DNA of 64,000 bases from VRUE01 sp963748075 (GCA_963748075.1 CAVVHQ010000044.1:15364-79363), one strand, 5' to 3'; numbered from the stretch's first letter, positions 8,933 through 17,820 are shown. The notes: a model not told the origin generated them from the sequence alone. Program-made: numbers and translations.

Positions 8933-9508
8933 ATCCCCACCAGTCTTACCCCCAGTAGCCCATCCTCACCCAGCTACACGACCGGGACGGTTCCCGGTCC
9001 CGGAACGTACTTTTGCCTCGACTGCGGATCGCAGCTGTCGCTTCGCGAGAACGACTGTCTGCCTCAGTGCCCGCGCTGCGAAGGCTCGAGCTTCCGGCTC
9101 GACTCGATCTTCGAGTCGATGCAGGAACACGGCGAGACGACAGCCGAGTTCGCGATTCCGGCCGAGCTGACGACGCCGGGCTGGCTGGACGACGCCCGGG
9201 CCGGGCTCGACCCCGGCAGCCGTAGCCTCGTCTGGCGCGACGACGACGGCAAGGTCCGGGTCCTCGAGGTGAAGCGCGGCTGGACGCGGATCGGCCGCAG
9301 CGTCACCGCCGACATGCGCCTCGACGACCCCAGCGTCTCCCGCCGCCACGCGCTGATCGTCTCCGAACCGGAAGAGTCGCTGCGTGTCCTCGACGATCGC
9401 AGCCTGAACGGCGTCTTCGTCAACGGCGAGCTGATCGAGTGGGGCAAGCTGGAGGACGGAGACGAGCTGACCGTCGGCCGCTACCACCTCTTCGTTCTCG
9501 CGGCCTGA
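8933..9508 (+). CDS. Zinc-ribbon plus FHA domain protein with apparent non-canonical start
   Basis: The protein has a proline/serine-rich leader, a zinc ribbon (CLDC...CPRC, about 27-49) and a C-terminal FHA phosphothreonine-binding domain with the signature RIGRSVTADMRLDDPSVSRRHA and SLNGVFVNGE. It is likely an adaptor in Ser/Thr kinase signalling. No ATG, GTG or TTG exists in this frame between the upstream stop at 8819 and ATG 9119, which lies after the zinc ribbon. An AAGGAG at 8920-8925 sits 7 nt before ATC at 8933, chosen here as the start. CTG at 8843 or a sequence error are alternatives. ATG 9119 would give a 129-residue FHA-only protein. Confidence 0.75.
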   Translation: MPTSLTPSSPSSPSYTTGTVPGPGTYFCLDCGSQLSLRENDCLPQCPRCEGSSFRLDSIFESMQEHGETTAEFAIPAELTTPGWLDDARAGLDPGSRSLVWRDDDGKVRVLEVKRGWTRIGRSVTADMRLDDPSVSRRHALIVSEPEESLRVLDDRSLNGVFVNGELIEWGKLEDGDELTVGRYHLFVLAA

Positions 9509-9511
9509 GGC

Positions 9512-9560
9512 GCTCCGGTGCGCCTCATGCACCCACAGCGCAGATAGGGCGCACCGGAGC
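9512..9560. terminator. Hairpin after the FHA gene
   Basis: A 13-bp perfect inverted repeat (9512-9524 and 9548-9560) encloses a 23-nt loop directly after the FHA stop codon. No T-run follows. The loop contains GCGCAGATAG, similar to the CGCAGATA next to family I cores, so it may be a diverged palindromic element and not a terminator. Confidence 0.5.
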
Positions 9561-9606
9561 TGGAGCTGCGCGGGTTCCGGCCACCGGCCCCCGTAGCATT
9601 CTCTCC

Positions 9607-9990
9607 GTGGACTCCGCCCACGATCCCTCCGTCGCCGCCGAGCAGGCCCGCGCCCGCCTGCACGAAGAGATCGAGCGCGTCCGGGTCGGAGTCGAGGACA
9701 TGCTCGCCGAGCAGGAGAACGGCGACGCCGGTCTGCAACGGGAGCTGGACGCGATCCGCAAGGAGACCCGCCGCTACGTCAAGCGCCGTGTCCGCAAGAG
9801 TGAGAAGAGAACCGACAAGCGGCTCCGCAGGCTGGACGGTCGCACCGACGAGCTGGAGCGCCGCCTCGAGGCCTTCGAGCAGGACCGCAAGTACGCCGAG
9901 TGGCGCATCCACACCAACATGGAGCAGATGCTTGACGGCCTGCTCGGCGAGGTTCGCGCAATCGCCGATCTGCTCACCAGGACCCGATAG
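9607..9990 (+). CDS. Coiled-coil protein of unknown function
   Basis: This protein has 127 residues from GTG 9607. It is almost wholly charged heptad-like helix, rich in Arg, Glu and Lys (for example RKETRRYVKRRVRKSEKRTD and RRLDGRTDELERRLEAFEQD), and ends in a hydrophobic helix MLDGLLGEVRAIADLL. There is no signal peptide or catalytic motif. An upstream in-frame extension exists but reads through the hairpin and looks non-coding. I do not recognise the family. It is convergent with gltB across the family IV palindrome. Confidence 0.7.
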   Translation: MDSAHDPSVAAEQARARLHEEIERVRVGVEDMLAEQENGDAGLQRELDAIRKETRRYVKRRVRKSEKRTDKRLRRLDGRTDELERRLEAFEQDRKYAEWRIHTNMEQMLDGLLGEVRAIADLLTRTR

Positions 9991-9995
9991 CGCTG

Positions 9996-10099
9996 GGAAG
10001 GGGCGGGGCGCCCCTCCTTCGGAACCCGCGCCCGCACTGGGCGAGGGACCGGGGCTTGGCTGCTCACAAGTTCCGCTGGAGGGGCGCCCCGCCCCTTCC
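9996..10099. repeat. Palindromic element family IV, copy 1
   Basis: Perfect 22-bp arms (9996-10017 and 10078-10099) enclose a 60-nt core. Inner arms CGGAAC (10020-10025) and GTTCCG (10070-10075) extend the stem. The core shares GGAACTTGTGAGC and GCGCGGGTTCC, read on the minus strand, with the element inside cysS at 52989-53090. It lies between convergent genes. Confidence 0.78.
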
Positions 10100-10103
10100 A
10101 CGG

Positions 10104-13100
10104 CTACTCGGTCGAGATGCTCGGGTCCGCCTGGACCTTGTGGGGGACGATCATCAGGAAGCTGTCGCCGGGGGCGGCGGCGAGCGAGCGAATCCGCGCC
10201 GCCTCCTCGGCTTGATCCGTTGCGTCGAGCTCGGTCGCGTAGTGGGAGAGCAGCTCCTCCACGTCGAGCAGCCCCTCCGGATCGAGGTCCTTCAGCTCCA
10301 CTTTGGCGCCCTCGCCGAGCCGCTGCTCGATCGCCTCCCGGTCGATGCCGAAGGCGTTGTGGCGGACGTAGACGCGGCCCCCGGTCATCCCGGCGCAGGC
10401 CCAGGGACCGATGTCCCCGAGCACCACCGCGCGACCCGAGGTCATGTACTCGAAGGCGAACCCCTTGGCGTTGGCGCGGTCGACCAGGCAGCCGCGGCTG
10501 TCGTCGATCGGCGTCTCGGGCTCGCCGCCCAACACCACGTCGGCGCCGGAGAGGCGGATGCAGAATCGCGAGTCGGCCGAGCCCTGGACGAAGAGGCGGC
10601 CACGCTGGGCGCCGTAGGCGAACGACTTGCCGACCGAGCCGTTCAGCCGGCGGCCCCTGGCCCCCTTGCCCTTCAGCACGGCGACCGTGCCCCCCAGCAT
10701 CGTCTTGCCGACGCCGTCCTGGGCGCCGCCCTCGACCCGGATCGAGACGCCGTAGGAGTTGAAGGCGCCGAGGCCCTGACCGGCGACCGAGCCGCCGTTG
10801 AACTCGAGGTCGGCGAGCACGTCCTCGCCCGGCTCCGGGCCGTCGTCGAAGATGCGGGCGCGGGCGATCGCCCCGGCCAGCTCGGTGCCGAGCACCCGGT
10901 CGCCCGCGTCGGTGGCGCGCGGGAACTCGCTGCGCACCGCATGCCCCGAGCAGACCTCGCCGGCCAGGGCGCCGATCTGGGCCGAGGCGGCCTTGGCCTC
11001 CATGCGGATCGGGCGGGCGACGACGAGGCCCGCTTCGGCGCGCTGCTCGGCGATCTCCCCGGTGACCGGCAGATCGAGCGGCTCGAGGTCGAGGAACTCC
11101 TCCAGCGGGGTGATCAACGGCGCCAGGTCGATCCGCTCGTGGTGGGAGATCTGCTCGAGCAGGTCGTAGCGCCCGACCAGGTCCTGGGCGCGCTCGTAGC
11201 CGAGCGAGGCGACGACCTGCTTGACCTCCTCGCCCATCGCCGCGAAGAAGCGGGCGCAGCTCTCCGCCGCCCGGTCGACCTCCTGCGGGGTGAACTTCTT
11301 CAGGCCGTGCTCCTGGGCCTGCTCGGTCGTCTCGATCTGGGTGGCGATGCCGACGTGGCAGGTGTCGAGCTGGCAGCCGCGGCAGATCGTGCAGCCGAGG
11401 CTGACCATCGCCAGGGTGCCGAAGCCGATCCGGTTGGCGCCCAGGCAGTGCAGCTTGACGATGTCGTGGCCGGTGCGGTAGCCGCCGTCGGCCCAGATCT
11501 CGACCCGGTTGCGCAGGCCCGCCTCCATCAGCGCCCGGTGCACGGCCCGGGTGCCGATGTCCGACGGCAGGCCAACGTGGCGCAGGGCGTGCTGGCGGGC
11601 GGCGCCGGTGCCGCCCTCGAAACCCGAGAGGGTGATGATGTCGGCGCCCGCCTTGGCGATGCCGAGGCCGATCGTGCCGATGTTCGGCACCACCGGCACC
11701 TTGACCGAGACCCGCACGTCGGGGTTGACCGTCTTCAGCTCGTCGATCAGCTCGGCCAGGTCCTCGATCGAGTAGAGGTCGTGGTTGTTGGAGGGCGAGA
11801 TCAGGTCGGTGCCGGGCGAGGCGTTACGCGCGGCGGCGACCTTCTCGGAGACCTTCTTGCCGGGCAGGTGGCCGCCCTCGCCGGGCTTCGCCCCCTGGCC
11901 GATCTTGATCTCGGCGACGTAGGAGGAGTTGATCATCTCGGCCGATACGCCGAAGCGACCGGAGGCGACCTGCTGGCCGCGCCACTTGCGGTAGTGCCCG
12001 TACATGTCGCGGATCTCACCGCCCTCGCCGTTGACACAGAGGACGTTGATCGCCTTCGCCGCCTCCGCGTAGGCCCGGAAGGCCGGCTCGGACTGCGAGC
12101 CGAAGCTCATCGAGGAGATCACCACCGGGTAGTCGTGGTGGCCGACGCCGGCGTCCACCGCCGCCGGGTCGAGCGGCTCGCGGTCGCCCTTCAGGTCCAT
12201 GATGTGGCGCATCGAGATCGGGCTCTGGCGCTCCAGGTCGCGCACCTTCTCGGAGTACTCCTCGTAGGAGCCGGAGCCATTGGCGGTGGCGATCGCCGCC
12301 TTGTAGACCTTCGGGTAGAAGCGGAACGTCTTCGCCGGTTTCGCGCCCTCGTCGCCGCTCAGCGCCTGCGCCCGCTCGTTCGTTTCCTCGTCGAGCGCGT
12401 CGAAGCCGACCCCGCCCCGCTCGGAGGCGGCGAAGGCCTCGGTCTGGAAGATCTCGGCCAGCTCGGGCCGCACGCCGATCGAGGAGAACTGGCGCGCGTA
12501 GCCGCGCACCTCGTGGATTCCGATCGTCGAGATCACTTTCTCGATCCCCTTGCCGAGCGCCGCGCAGAGGTTGGCGATGTCGGCCTGGTAGTCCTCGACG
12601 CAGATCACCTCGACCATCGTGTAGGGGCAGACCCCGTTGGCGCCGAGGCCGAGCGCCAGCATCGTGTCGTGGACGTTGCGGATCGCGGCGGAGCGCAGCA
12701 CGATGCCGCAGCGGCGGCGCAGGTTCTCCTCGCCCGGCTCGACCCGGAACTGCTTCAGCGCCTGGTCGACCGCCGAGGTCGCCAGGTGCGGGTCGAGGAA
12801 GCGGCGCTCGGCGTCGTAGACGGTGCGGTCGGTCAGCACCAGCAGCTCGGCGCCGTCGCGCACCTTCTTCACCGCCTCCTGCTTGATCCGTTCGATCGCG
12901 CCCCTGTTCGTCTCCGACTCGAGCAGCGAGACGTCGACCGCGCCGGCCCGGCCCCTGAACTCCTCCCAGAGGTCCTCGAGCAGGTAGGTGCGCTGCTCGC
13001 GGGCGATGCGGCGATAGCTCTTGTCGGAGAGCGGCGCCATCCCGTGGTGGCCGCCGAGGATCACCGGAAAGGCGGTCTCGACGGTGCCGGTGTCCTCGCC

Positions 13101-14771
13101 GGCGGCGTCGAGCGAGGGGCGGCGCCCGAACACGGCCCGGGTCGAGAAGTGCTCGACCTCGCGCTCGCGGTCGATCGCCGGGTTGGTGACCACGGCGACC
13201 GTCTCCTTGAAGTAGTCGGCGAGGTTCTGGCGCTCCGGCGAGAGCGCCGCCAGCGGCCCGTCGTAGCCGAGCGAGCCGATCGGCTCGGCGCCGTTGGAGG
13301 CCATCTGCTGGACCAGTTTGACGTCGTCGCGCTGCCAGCCGAAGCCGGCGAGGACGCGGTCGGCGACCTTGACCGGCTCTTCCGGGCCGGCGTCGGAGTA
13401 GCCGGGCACGTCGCCGCCCTCCAGCGGCCCGCCGGCCTCCAGCCCGCGGTCGTAGGGGGCCGCCTCGGCGACGCCGTTGCGGGCCAGCCAGCGGTCGCGG
13501 ACGATGCCGAGCATCTCGTCGTGCGGGCGCAGGGTCGAGCGCCTTGCCCCGCGGTCGATCTCCACCAGCGCCTTCTCGCCGGGGGCGAGCGGCTTCGGCT
13601 CGGCGACCAGCTCGGCGACCGCGACGACGCCGGGCTCGGAGCTGAAGACGTAGTCCTCGCTCGTCTCGAGCTGCCAGAGGGGGCGCAGCCCGAGCGCGTC
13701 GGCGGAGAAGACGCACTCGTCGCTGTGGCGGGCGATCAGCGCCACCGGTCCCTGCGCGAACGGGCCCATCGCCTGCCGCAGGTACATGTAGAAGCGGTGC
13801 AGCTCCTCGGGCAGGGCGCGGATCTCGTTGACGATCGGCGGCACGACCATCTCCATCGCCTCGGCGAGGCTGAGCCCGCCGCGGTTGACCAGGGTGTTGA
13901 TCGTCCGGTTGAGGTCCTGCGAATCCGACGACCCCGGCCGGATCGGCACGCCGAGCATCCGCGCCTCCTGGCGCAGCTGCTCGATCGTGTTGATCTCGCC
14001 GTTGTGGCCGAGCACCGCGAAGGGCTGCACCCGCTTGAAGGAGGGCCAGGTGTTGGTCGAGTAGCGGTTGTGGCCGAAGCAGCCGATCGTCTCGAAACGA
14101 TCGTCGCGCAGGTCGGGGTAGTACTCGCCGAGCACCTGCGGCGCCCCCATCACCTTGTAGACGCAGGTCGTCGCCGAGAGCGACGGGATGTGGACGTCGA
14201 GCCTCTCCTCCAACTCGATCAGGAGGTCGAACAGGACGCGGTCGCGGCGCGAGGCGTCGGCGACGAGGCCGGCGACCTGCCAGAAGTGCGGCTCCTCCTC
14301 GCGCGCGGTCGGGCCGAGCGCCGGCGAGTCGACGACGCCGATCCGCTCGGCGAGGATGCGGAAGCCGCCCCGACCGAGCAGCTCGCGGGCGTCGTGCTGG
14401 ACGCGCTCGCGATCCTGGGAGCGCTCGATGAAGAAATGAGCGACGGCGAAGGCGTCGTCGAGGGTCAGCGAGGGGTCGTGTCCGCCGGCGCGGACCTCCT
14501 CGGCCCAGATCTTGCGCGGGATGTCGACCAGCACGCCGCAGCCGTCCCCCTCGCCGTCGACGTTGCCGGCGCGGTGGAGCATCTTCTGCAGCGCCGCGAT
14601 CGCCCGCTCGAGCGGTTCGTGGCTCGGCGTCGCGTCCTTGCGGACCGACGCGTAGATCGCGCAGGCGTCCTTGTCCTCGACGCTCGGCGGTGGGACAAGC
14701 GGCCGGTAGGGAAGCTCAGGCGAGTAGCGCTTGGCCTTCCCCCGAGGACGTGACTGGTGCAGCTCAGACAA
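10104..14771 (-). CDS. gltB: Glutamate synthase large subunit
   Basis: This 1555-residue enzyme transfers the glutamine amide nitrogen to 2-oxoglutarate in nitrogen assimilation. The N-terminal class II amidotransferase begins after a roughly 36-residue prosegment at Cys in KDACAIYAS and contains GHNRYSTNTWPSF and LGHNGEINTI. The central FMN/synthase domain has GEGGEIRDMYGHYR and GAKPGEGGHLPGKKV, and the 3Fe-4S cysteines CTICRGCQLDTCHVG. The C-terminal GXGXG beta-helix domain closes the protein. A GGGAGG 6 nt upstream supports the TTG start at 14771. No small subunit gltD lies next to it, so the electron donor (NADPH subunit elsewhere or ferredoxin) cannot be read from context. Confidence 0.96.
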   Translation of the reverse strand: MSELHQSRPRGKAKRYSPELPYRPLVPPPSVEDKDACAIYASVRKDATPSHEPLERAIAALQKMLHRAGNVDGEGDGCGVLVDIPRKIWAEEVRAGGHDPSLTLDDAFAVAHFFIERSQDRERVQHDARELLGRGGFRILAERIGVVDSPALGPTAREEEPHFWQVAGLVADASRRDRVLFDLLIELEERLDVHIPSLSATTCVYKVMGAPQVLGEYYPDLRDDRFETIGCFGHNRYSTNTWPSFKRVQPFAVLGHNGEINTIEQLRQEARMLGVPIRPGSSDSQDLNRTINTLVNRGGLSLAEAMEMVVPPIVNEIRALPEELHRFYMYLRQAMGPFAQGPVALIARHSDECVFSADALGLRPLWQLETSEDYVFSSEPGVVAVAELVAEPKPLAPGEKALVEIDRGARRSTLRPHDEMLGIVRDRWLARNGVAEAAPYDRGLEAGGPLEGGDVPGYSDAGPEEPVKVADRVLAGFGWQRDDVKLVQQMASNGAEPIGSLGYDGPLAALSPERQNLADYFKETVAVVTNPAIDREREVEHFSTRAVFGRRPSLDAAGEDTGTVETAFPVILGGHHGMAPLSDKSYRRIAREQRTYLLEDLWEEFRGRAGAVDVSLLESETNRGAIERIKQEAVKKVRDGAELLVLTDRTVYDAERRFLDPHLATSAVDQALKQFRVEPGEENLRRRCGIVLRSAAIRNVHDTMLALGLGANGVCPYTMVEVICVEDYQADIANLCAALGKGIEKVISTIGIHEVRGYARQFSSIGVRPELAEIFQTEAFAASERGGVGFDALDEETNERAQALSGDEGAKPAKTFRFYPKVYKAAIATANGSGSYEEYSEKVRDLERQSPISMRHIMDLKGDREPLDPAAVDAGVGHHDYPVVISSMSFGSQSEPAFRAYAEAAKAINVLCVNGEGGEIRDMYGHYRKWRGQQVASGRFGVSAEMINSSYVAEIKIGQGAKPGEGGHLPGKKVSEKVAAARNASPGTDLISPSNNHDLYSIEDLAELIDELKTVNPDVRVSVKVPVVPNIGTIGLGIAKAGADIITLSGFEGGTGAARQHALRHVGLPSDIGTRAVHRALMEAGLRNRVEIWADGGYRTGHDIVKLHCLGANRIGFGTLAMVSLGCTICRGCQLDTCHVGIATQIETTEQAQEHGLKKFTPQEVDRAAESCARFFAAMGEEVKQVVASLGYERAQDLVGRYDLLEQISHHERIDLAPLITPLEEFLDLEPLDLPVTGEIAEQRAEAGLVVARPIRMEAKAASAQIGALAGEVCSGHAVRSEFPRATDAGDRVLGTELAGAIARARIFDDGPEPGEDVLADLEFNGGSVAGQGLGAFNSYGVSIRVEGGAQDGVGKTMLGGTVAVLKGKGARGRRLNGSVGKSFAYGAQRGRLFVQGSADSRFCIRLSGADVVLGGEPETPIDDSRGCLVDRANAKGFAFEYMTSGRAVVLGDIGPWACAGMTGGRVYVRHNAFGIDREAIEQRLGEGAKVELKDLDPEGLLDVEELLSHYATELDATDQAEEAARIRSLAAAPGDSFLMIVPHKVQADPSISTE

Positions 14772-14871
14772 ATTGACCTCCCGGTTTCCACGCCTTCTCC
14801 GAGCGGGCGCGCGACGGGTTGACGAGTCGCCGGATTATAGAGCCGGCCGGCCCGCCGATCCAGCGAATGCA

Positions 14872-14900
14872 CCTTTTGCCCCCATATGCGGGGGTAAAGG
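14872..14900. repeat. CCCCC/GGGGG hairpin
   Basis: CCTTTTGCCCCC and GGGGGTAAAGG form a hairpin around ATATGC. The same design (TTTT-x-CCCCC, AT-rich loop, GGGGG-x-AAA) is the central hairpin of family III elements at 22.8 and 45.2 kb and resembles the insert in ispD. It lies between the broken cupin gene end and the gltB start. It has no T-tract, so a terminator role is uncertain. Confidence 0.6.
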
Positions 14901-14909
14901 GTTCAGCCG

Positions 14910-15285
14910 TCAGGCGAACGAGGCCGGCTCGTATTCGCCGCTCGGGTCGACGCCGATCAGCAGCGCGGTCACCGGGCTCTCGGAGCGGTTGAGGATCGTC
15001 CGGCTGACCTGCGGTTCGATCGAGGCGAAGGTGCCGGCCGGCGCCGGATGATCGCTCGCCGCCGAGCCGCATCACCGCCTCGCCCTCGAGGATCACGTAT
15101 AGCTCGACCTGGCCGCTTCCGGACTCGTCGTGCTCGGGGGTCGCCCCGCCCGGACCGATCTCGACCAGGTTGAAGCCGAAGGCCGAGGTGCCGAGCGCCT
15201 TGCGGGCCAGCCGCCAGGTCGAGCTCCCCGACCCCTCCATCGTCTCGAACTCGTCGCGGTGCTTGATCGTGTAGCCGGCGATCAT
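14910..15285 (-). pseudogene. Cupin-domain protein, frame-disrupted
   Basis: From ATG 15285 the frame encodes a small cupin: MIAGYTIKHRDEFETM, then NLVEIGPGGATPEHDES and VELYVILEGEAVMRLGG, which is the first cupin motif and the following strand. After about 15055 the frame is lost. The adjacent frame on the same strand continues with APAGTFASIEPQVSRTIL and ALLIGVDPSGEYEP and stops at 14910, as a complete cupin would. One indel near 15046-15062 explains this, either as sequencing error or recent decay. It follows the DUF2283/DUF4258 pair. Confidence 0.75.
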
Positions 15286-15289
15286 CGGC

Positions 15290-15583
15290 TCAGGCGGCGA
15301 TCGGCGCCCCAACCTCGAGCTCGACCACGCGATCGGGCGCGGCGAGGGCTGCCTGCGCGGCAGCGAGGAGGGCGGCGCCGTCAAGGCCATACCGCTCGGC
15401 GGCAACCTCGAGCAGATCTAGATGCCTGGCCGGATAGAGCAGCTCCACGTTGACGGCACGCCCAGTGACGATGCCGACATTGCAGTAGTCGTCATCGACC
15501 TGCTCTTGGTCGTCAAAGCGCTCGACCCTCCGCAGTTCGATTGAGAGGGCGTCGGCCTCGCTGTCGTAGTCGGCTCGCATCAT
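15290..15583 (-). CDS. DUF2283-family protein (antitoxin-like)
   Basis: This 97-residue protein opens with YDSEADALSIELRRVE, the DUF2283 pattern, then a helical tail (LDLLEVAAERYGLDGAALLAAAQAAL). Genes of this family commonly sit next to DUF4258 or RelE-like genes in toxin-antitoxin arrangements. Here it overlaps the upstream DUF4258 gene by 4 bp, so the two are coupled. Assignment to the family is by pattern; the antitoxin role is inference. Confidence 0.75.
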   Translation of the reverse strand: MMRADYDSEADALSIELRRVERFDDQEQVDDDYCNVGIVTGRAVNVELLYPARHLDLLEVAAERYGLDGAALLAAAQAALAAPDRVVELEVGAPIAA

Positions 15584-15792
15584 CGTCTCCTTTCGTGGAT
15601 TGTGACGATCAGGTCCGGCTCGTCAAGCGCGACCACCACGCGCACCCGAACGCCCCGGATCTCCCCGGTGTATCGCGGCTTTCCCTCTCCGTCGCGATCG
15701 ACTCGCATTGGACAAGCGATCACCCGTTCCGCGTCGGCGACACTCGCCCCCAGCTGCCGGGCCTGATTCTTGGCATGTCGCGTAAAGCGCAC
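15580..15792 (-). CDS. DUF4258-family protein (RelE-like toxin candidate)
   Basis: This 70-residue basic protein begins MRFTRHAKNQARQLGASVAD, followed by beta strands RVRVVVALDEPDLIVTIHERR. It matches the DUF4258 family with a RelE/ParE-type fold: an opening FTxHAxxR helix and a terminal strand. It is the first gene of a two-gene unit with the DUF2283 gene. The pairing and small size suggest a toxin-antitoxin module, but no activity can be read from the sequence. Confidence 0.75.
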   Translation of the reverse strand: MRFTRHAKNQARQLGASVADAERVIACPMRVDRDGEGKPRYTGEIRGVRVRVVVALDEPDLIVTIHERRR

Positions 15793-15830
15793 GCCATCTC
15801 AAGGTCGCGGCGCCGAAAACTCTCCCCCGC

Positions 15831-16874
15831 TCAGCGGCTCCAGTCGGGTTCGAAGGCGTTCTTGGCGAGGATCTTCTGGCGGCCGCCGCCGTAGGGGATG
15901 CGGACCACGTTGTGGCCCGGCTGCGGTTCGAAGCCGCCGGTGGAGCCGAGCACGAACTGGCCGTTCGCCGAGAGCGCGGTGCCGACGACGCCCTGCTCGG
16001 TCGCTTCGACCAGCGGGCGCTGGGCGCCGGTGCGGGCGTTGACCGTGACCGCGTAGGTCAGGTCCTGGCCCTCGAACTGGGCGAGCAGGCGGCGGCCGTT
16101 GGCCGACAGCGCGGTCGGGTAGAGGCCCTGCACCAGGGGGCCAACCTTCGTGTGGGTGAGGCGCCGCACGCTATGGCCCGCCGGGTTCATTAGGTACAGC
16201 TCGTTCTTCGGGCCGTAGCGCCGCTTCTTGGCGCCGAGCTGCTTGACGAAGACGATCTTGCCGTCCGGGCCCCAGAGCGGGTTCGTGGAACGGTGGTCCT
16301 TGGTGATCCGGGTTGGCGCGCCGCCGCTCACAGCGGCACGGAAGACGTCGCTGCGCGGTGGGTACCTTTCGCTGCCCGACCTCGCGTAGACGAGCTGCCC
16401 ACCTTCGGGCGCGAAGCTGAACCCGTAGAAGTGGCCCCTGGCGACGGTGCGCTGAGCGCCGCTCGCAACGTCGATCAACACGAGGCGGAGGCTGCCGATG
16501 CTCGGACCGCGCAAGGCTGCGATCGTCGTCGAGTCCGGCGACCAGGCGAGGTAGAAGGGTTCGCGCCAGCCGACCATCAACGTCCGCGGCGCCCCGCCGC
16601 CGGCCGACGCCACGAGCAGTTCTTCGCGCGTGCCCTTCGAGTTGCCCGAGCGCCGGAAGGCGACCTGCTGACCGTCCGGGGAGACGTGGGGGCTACCGCC
16701 GGAGGCGAGCCGGTGCGCGCCCTTGCCGTTGTCGGCGGCGACCCAGACCACCGGGTGCAGCGGCTTGCGGACAAACGTCAGGGTCGCCTCTGCGGTCGCG
16801 GGCGCGGTGATCGCCGCAAGCCCGACCACGACGGCAAGAGTCCATCTCCGCGGGAGCCTCACGCCGAGCATCAT
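15831..16874 (-). CDS. TolB-like beta-propeller secreted protein
   Basis: This roughly 347-residue protein has an N-terminal signal segment (RRWTLAVVVGLAAITAPATAEA) and repeated WD40-like/TolB propeller blades, for example GSPHVSPDGQQVAFRR, YLAWSPDSTTIAALRG, YGFSFAPEGGQLVYAR and NPLWGPDGKIVFVK. It probably acts outside the membrane as a binding scaffold. ATG 16874 or 16871 puts the signal peptide at the N-terminus; the longer upstream frame is unlikely. The GCCCATATGGGC palindrome lies 22 nt upstream. Ligand unknown. Confidence 0.82.
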   Translation of the reverse strand: MMLGVRLPRRWTLAVVVGLAAITAPATAEATLTFVRKPLHPVVWVAADNGKGAHRLASGGSPHVSPDGQQVAFRRSGNSKGTREELLVASAGGGAPRTLMVGWREPFYLAWSPDSTTIAALRGPSIGSLRLVLIDVASGAQRTVARGHFYGFSFAPEGGQLVYARSGSERYPPRSDVFRAAVSGGAPTRITKDHRSTNPLWGPDGKIVFVKQLGAKKRRYGPKNELYLMNPAGHSVRRLTHTKVGPLVQGLYPTALSANGRRLLAQFEGQDLTYAVTVNARTGAQRPLVEATEQGVVGTALSANGQFVLGSTGGFEPQPGHNVVRIPYGGGRQKILAKNAFEPDWSR

Positions 16875-16895
16875 AGGACGTGCCGGCGCCTTGAG

Positions 16896-16907
16896 GCCCA
16901 TATGGGC
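16896..16907. promoter_or_regulatory. 12-bp perfect palindrome upstream of the TolB-like gene
   Basis: GCCCATATGGGC is self-complementary and sits in the 64-bp gap between thrB and the TolB-like gene. It could be an operator or a reduced form of the CCCC-ATAT-GGGG hairpins seen elsewhere. Confidence 0.35.
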
Positions 16908-16938
16908 ATTGAATCGACGGCACGTACACGCCACGCCG

Positions 16939-17820
16939 TCAAAGCTCCGGCACGTCGGCGCCGTGGGGGGTGAAGGGCAGCCGACGCACCTCGGCCCAGC
17001 CGGCACAGCGGCGCTCCAGCTCCTCGCTGACCTTGCCGGCGTCCTGCCAGGTGGTCCAGACGAGAACCGTGGGGCCGGCGCCGGAGATCGTCGCCCCGAG
17101 CGCGCCCAGCTCCGAGGCGGCGTCGACCAACTCCATCGAGCGCGGGTAGAGATCGCGGCGGCGGGGCTGGTGGATCCGGTCGGCGAGCCCGCGGGCGATC
17201 AGGCCGAGGTCGGCGCGCTGCAGGCCGAGCACGAGCTGGGAGGCGGCGGCGAGGTTGGCGACCGCGTCGGATAGGGGGATGGCGTCGGGAATCGCTTCCC
17301 GCGCCCGCTCGGTCGAGACCTCCTCGGCCGGGATGGCGACCACGCCCTCGAGCCCGTCGGGCGGCTCGGAGCGGGCGGCGGTCGGGACGGCGGAGCCGTC
17401 GCGGCCGCAGATCACGAAGCCACCGTAGATCGCCGCGGCGACGTTGTCGGGGTGACCCTCCAGCTCCGTTGCCCGCGCCAGCATCTCCTCCCTGGACAGG
17501 GCCAGCTCGTAAAGGTGGTCGGCGGCGAAGAGGCCGGCGACGATCGCCGCCGCGCTGGAGCCGAGCCCGCGGGCGAGCGGGATCCCGCCCCCGAGCCGGA
17601 AGGCGATCCCGTCCGCCGGGTGGAGGCTCTCGAAGGCACGCACGATCAGGTTGTCGCGCCCGGTCGGCACCGCCATCCCGCCCGGCTCGAGCGAGAACCG
17701 CCCCGTCTCCTCGACCTCCAGCTCGAGGAACATCGACAGCGCCGCGGCCATCACGTCGTAGCCGGGCCCGAGGTTGGCCGAGGAGGCGGGAACGCGAACC
17801 AACCGGCGGCGTACGGTCAC
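16939..17820 (-). CDS. thrB: Homoserine kinase
   Basis: This enzyme phosphorylates L-homoserine with ATP in threonine synthesis. The 293-residue GHMP kinase shows the N-terminal VRVPASSANLGPGYD motif, the ATP loop GGIPLARGLGSSAAAIVAG, and the C-terminal GATISGAGPTVL motif. It is the last gene of lysA-hom-thrC-thrB and overlaps thrC by 4 bp (GTG start within the thrC stop), indicating coupled translation. Confidence 0.96.
   Translation of the reverse strand: MTVRRRLVRVPASSANLGPGYDVMAAALSMFLELEVEETGRFSLEPGGMAVPTGRDNLIVRAFESLHPADGIAFRLGGGIPLARGLGSSAAAIVAGLFAADHLYELALSREEMLARATELEGHPDNVAAAIYGGFVICGRDGSAVPTAARSEPPDGLEGVVAIPAEEVSTERAREAIPDAIPLSDAVANLAAASQLVLGLQRADLGLIARGLADRIHQPRRRDLYPRSMELVDAASELGALGATISGAGPTVLVWTTWQDAGKVSEELERRCAGWAEVRRLPFTPHGADVPEL

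Noticed and set aside
9996..10099. Simple rho-independent terminator between convergent genes
   Set aside because: The stem is strong but there is no T-tract, the loop is 60 nt, and the core recurs inside cysS, so a repeat element explains it better.
10056..14753. A 1565-codon open frame on the plus strand opposite glutamate synthase
   Set aside because: It is the antisense shadow of gltB: Asp/Gly/Arg/Val-rich with no domain, and the minus strand shows complete GltB motifs.
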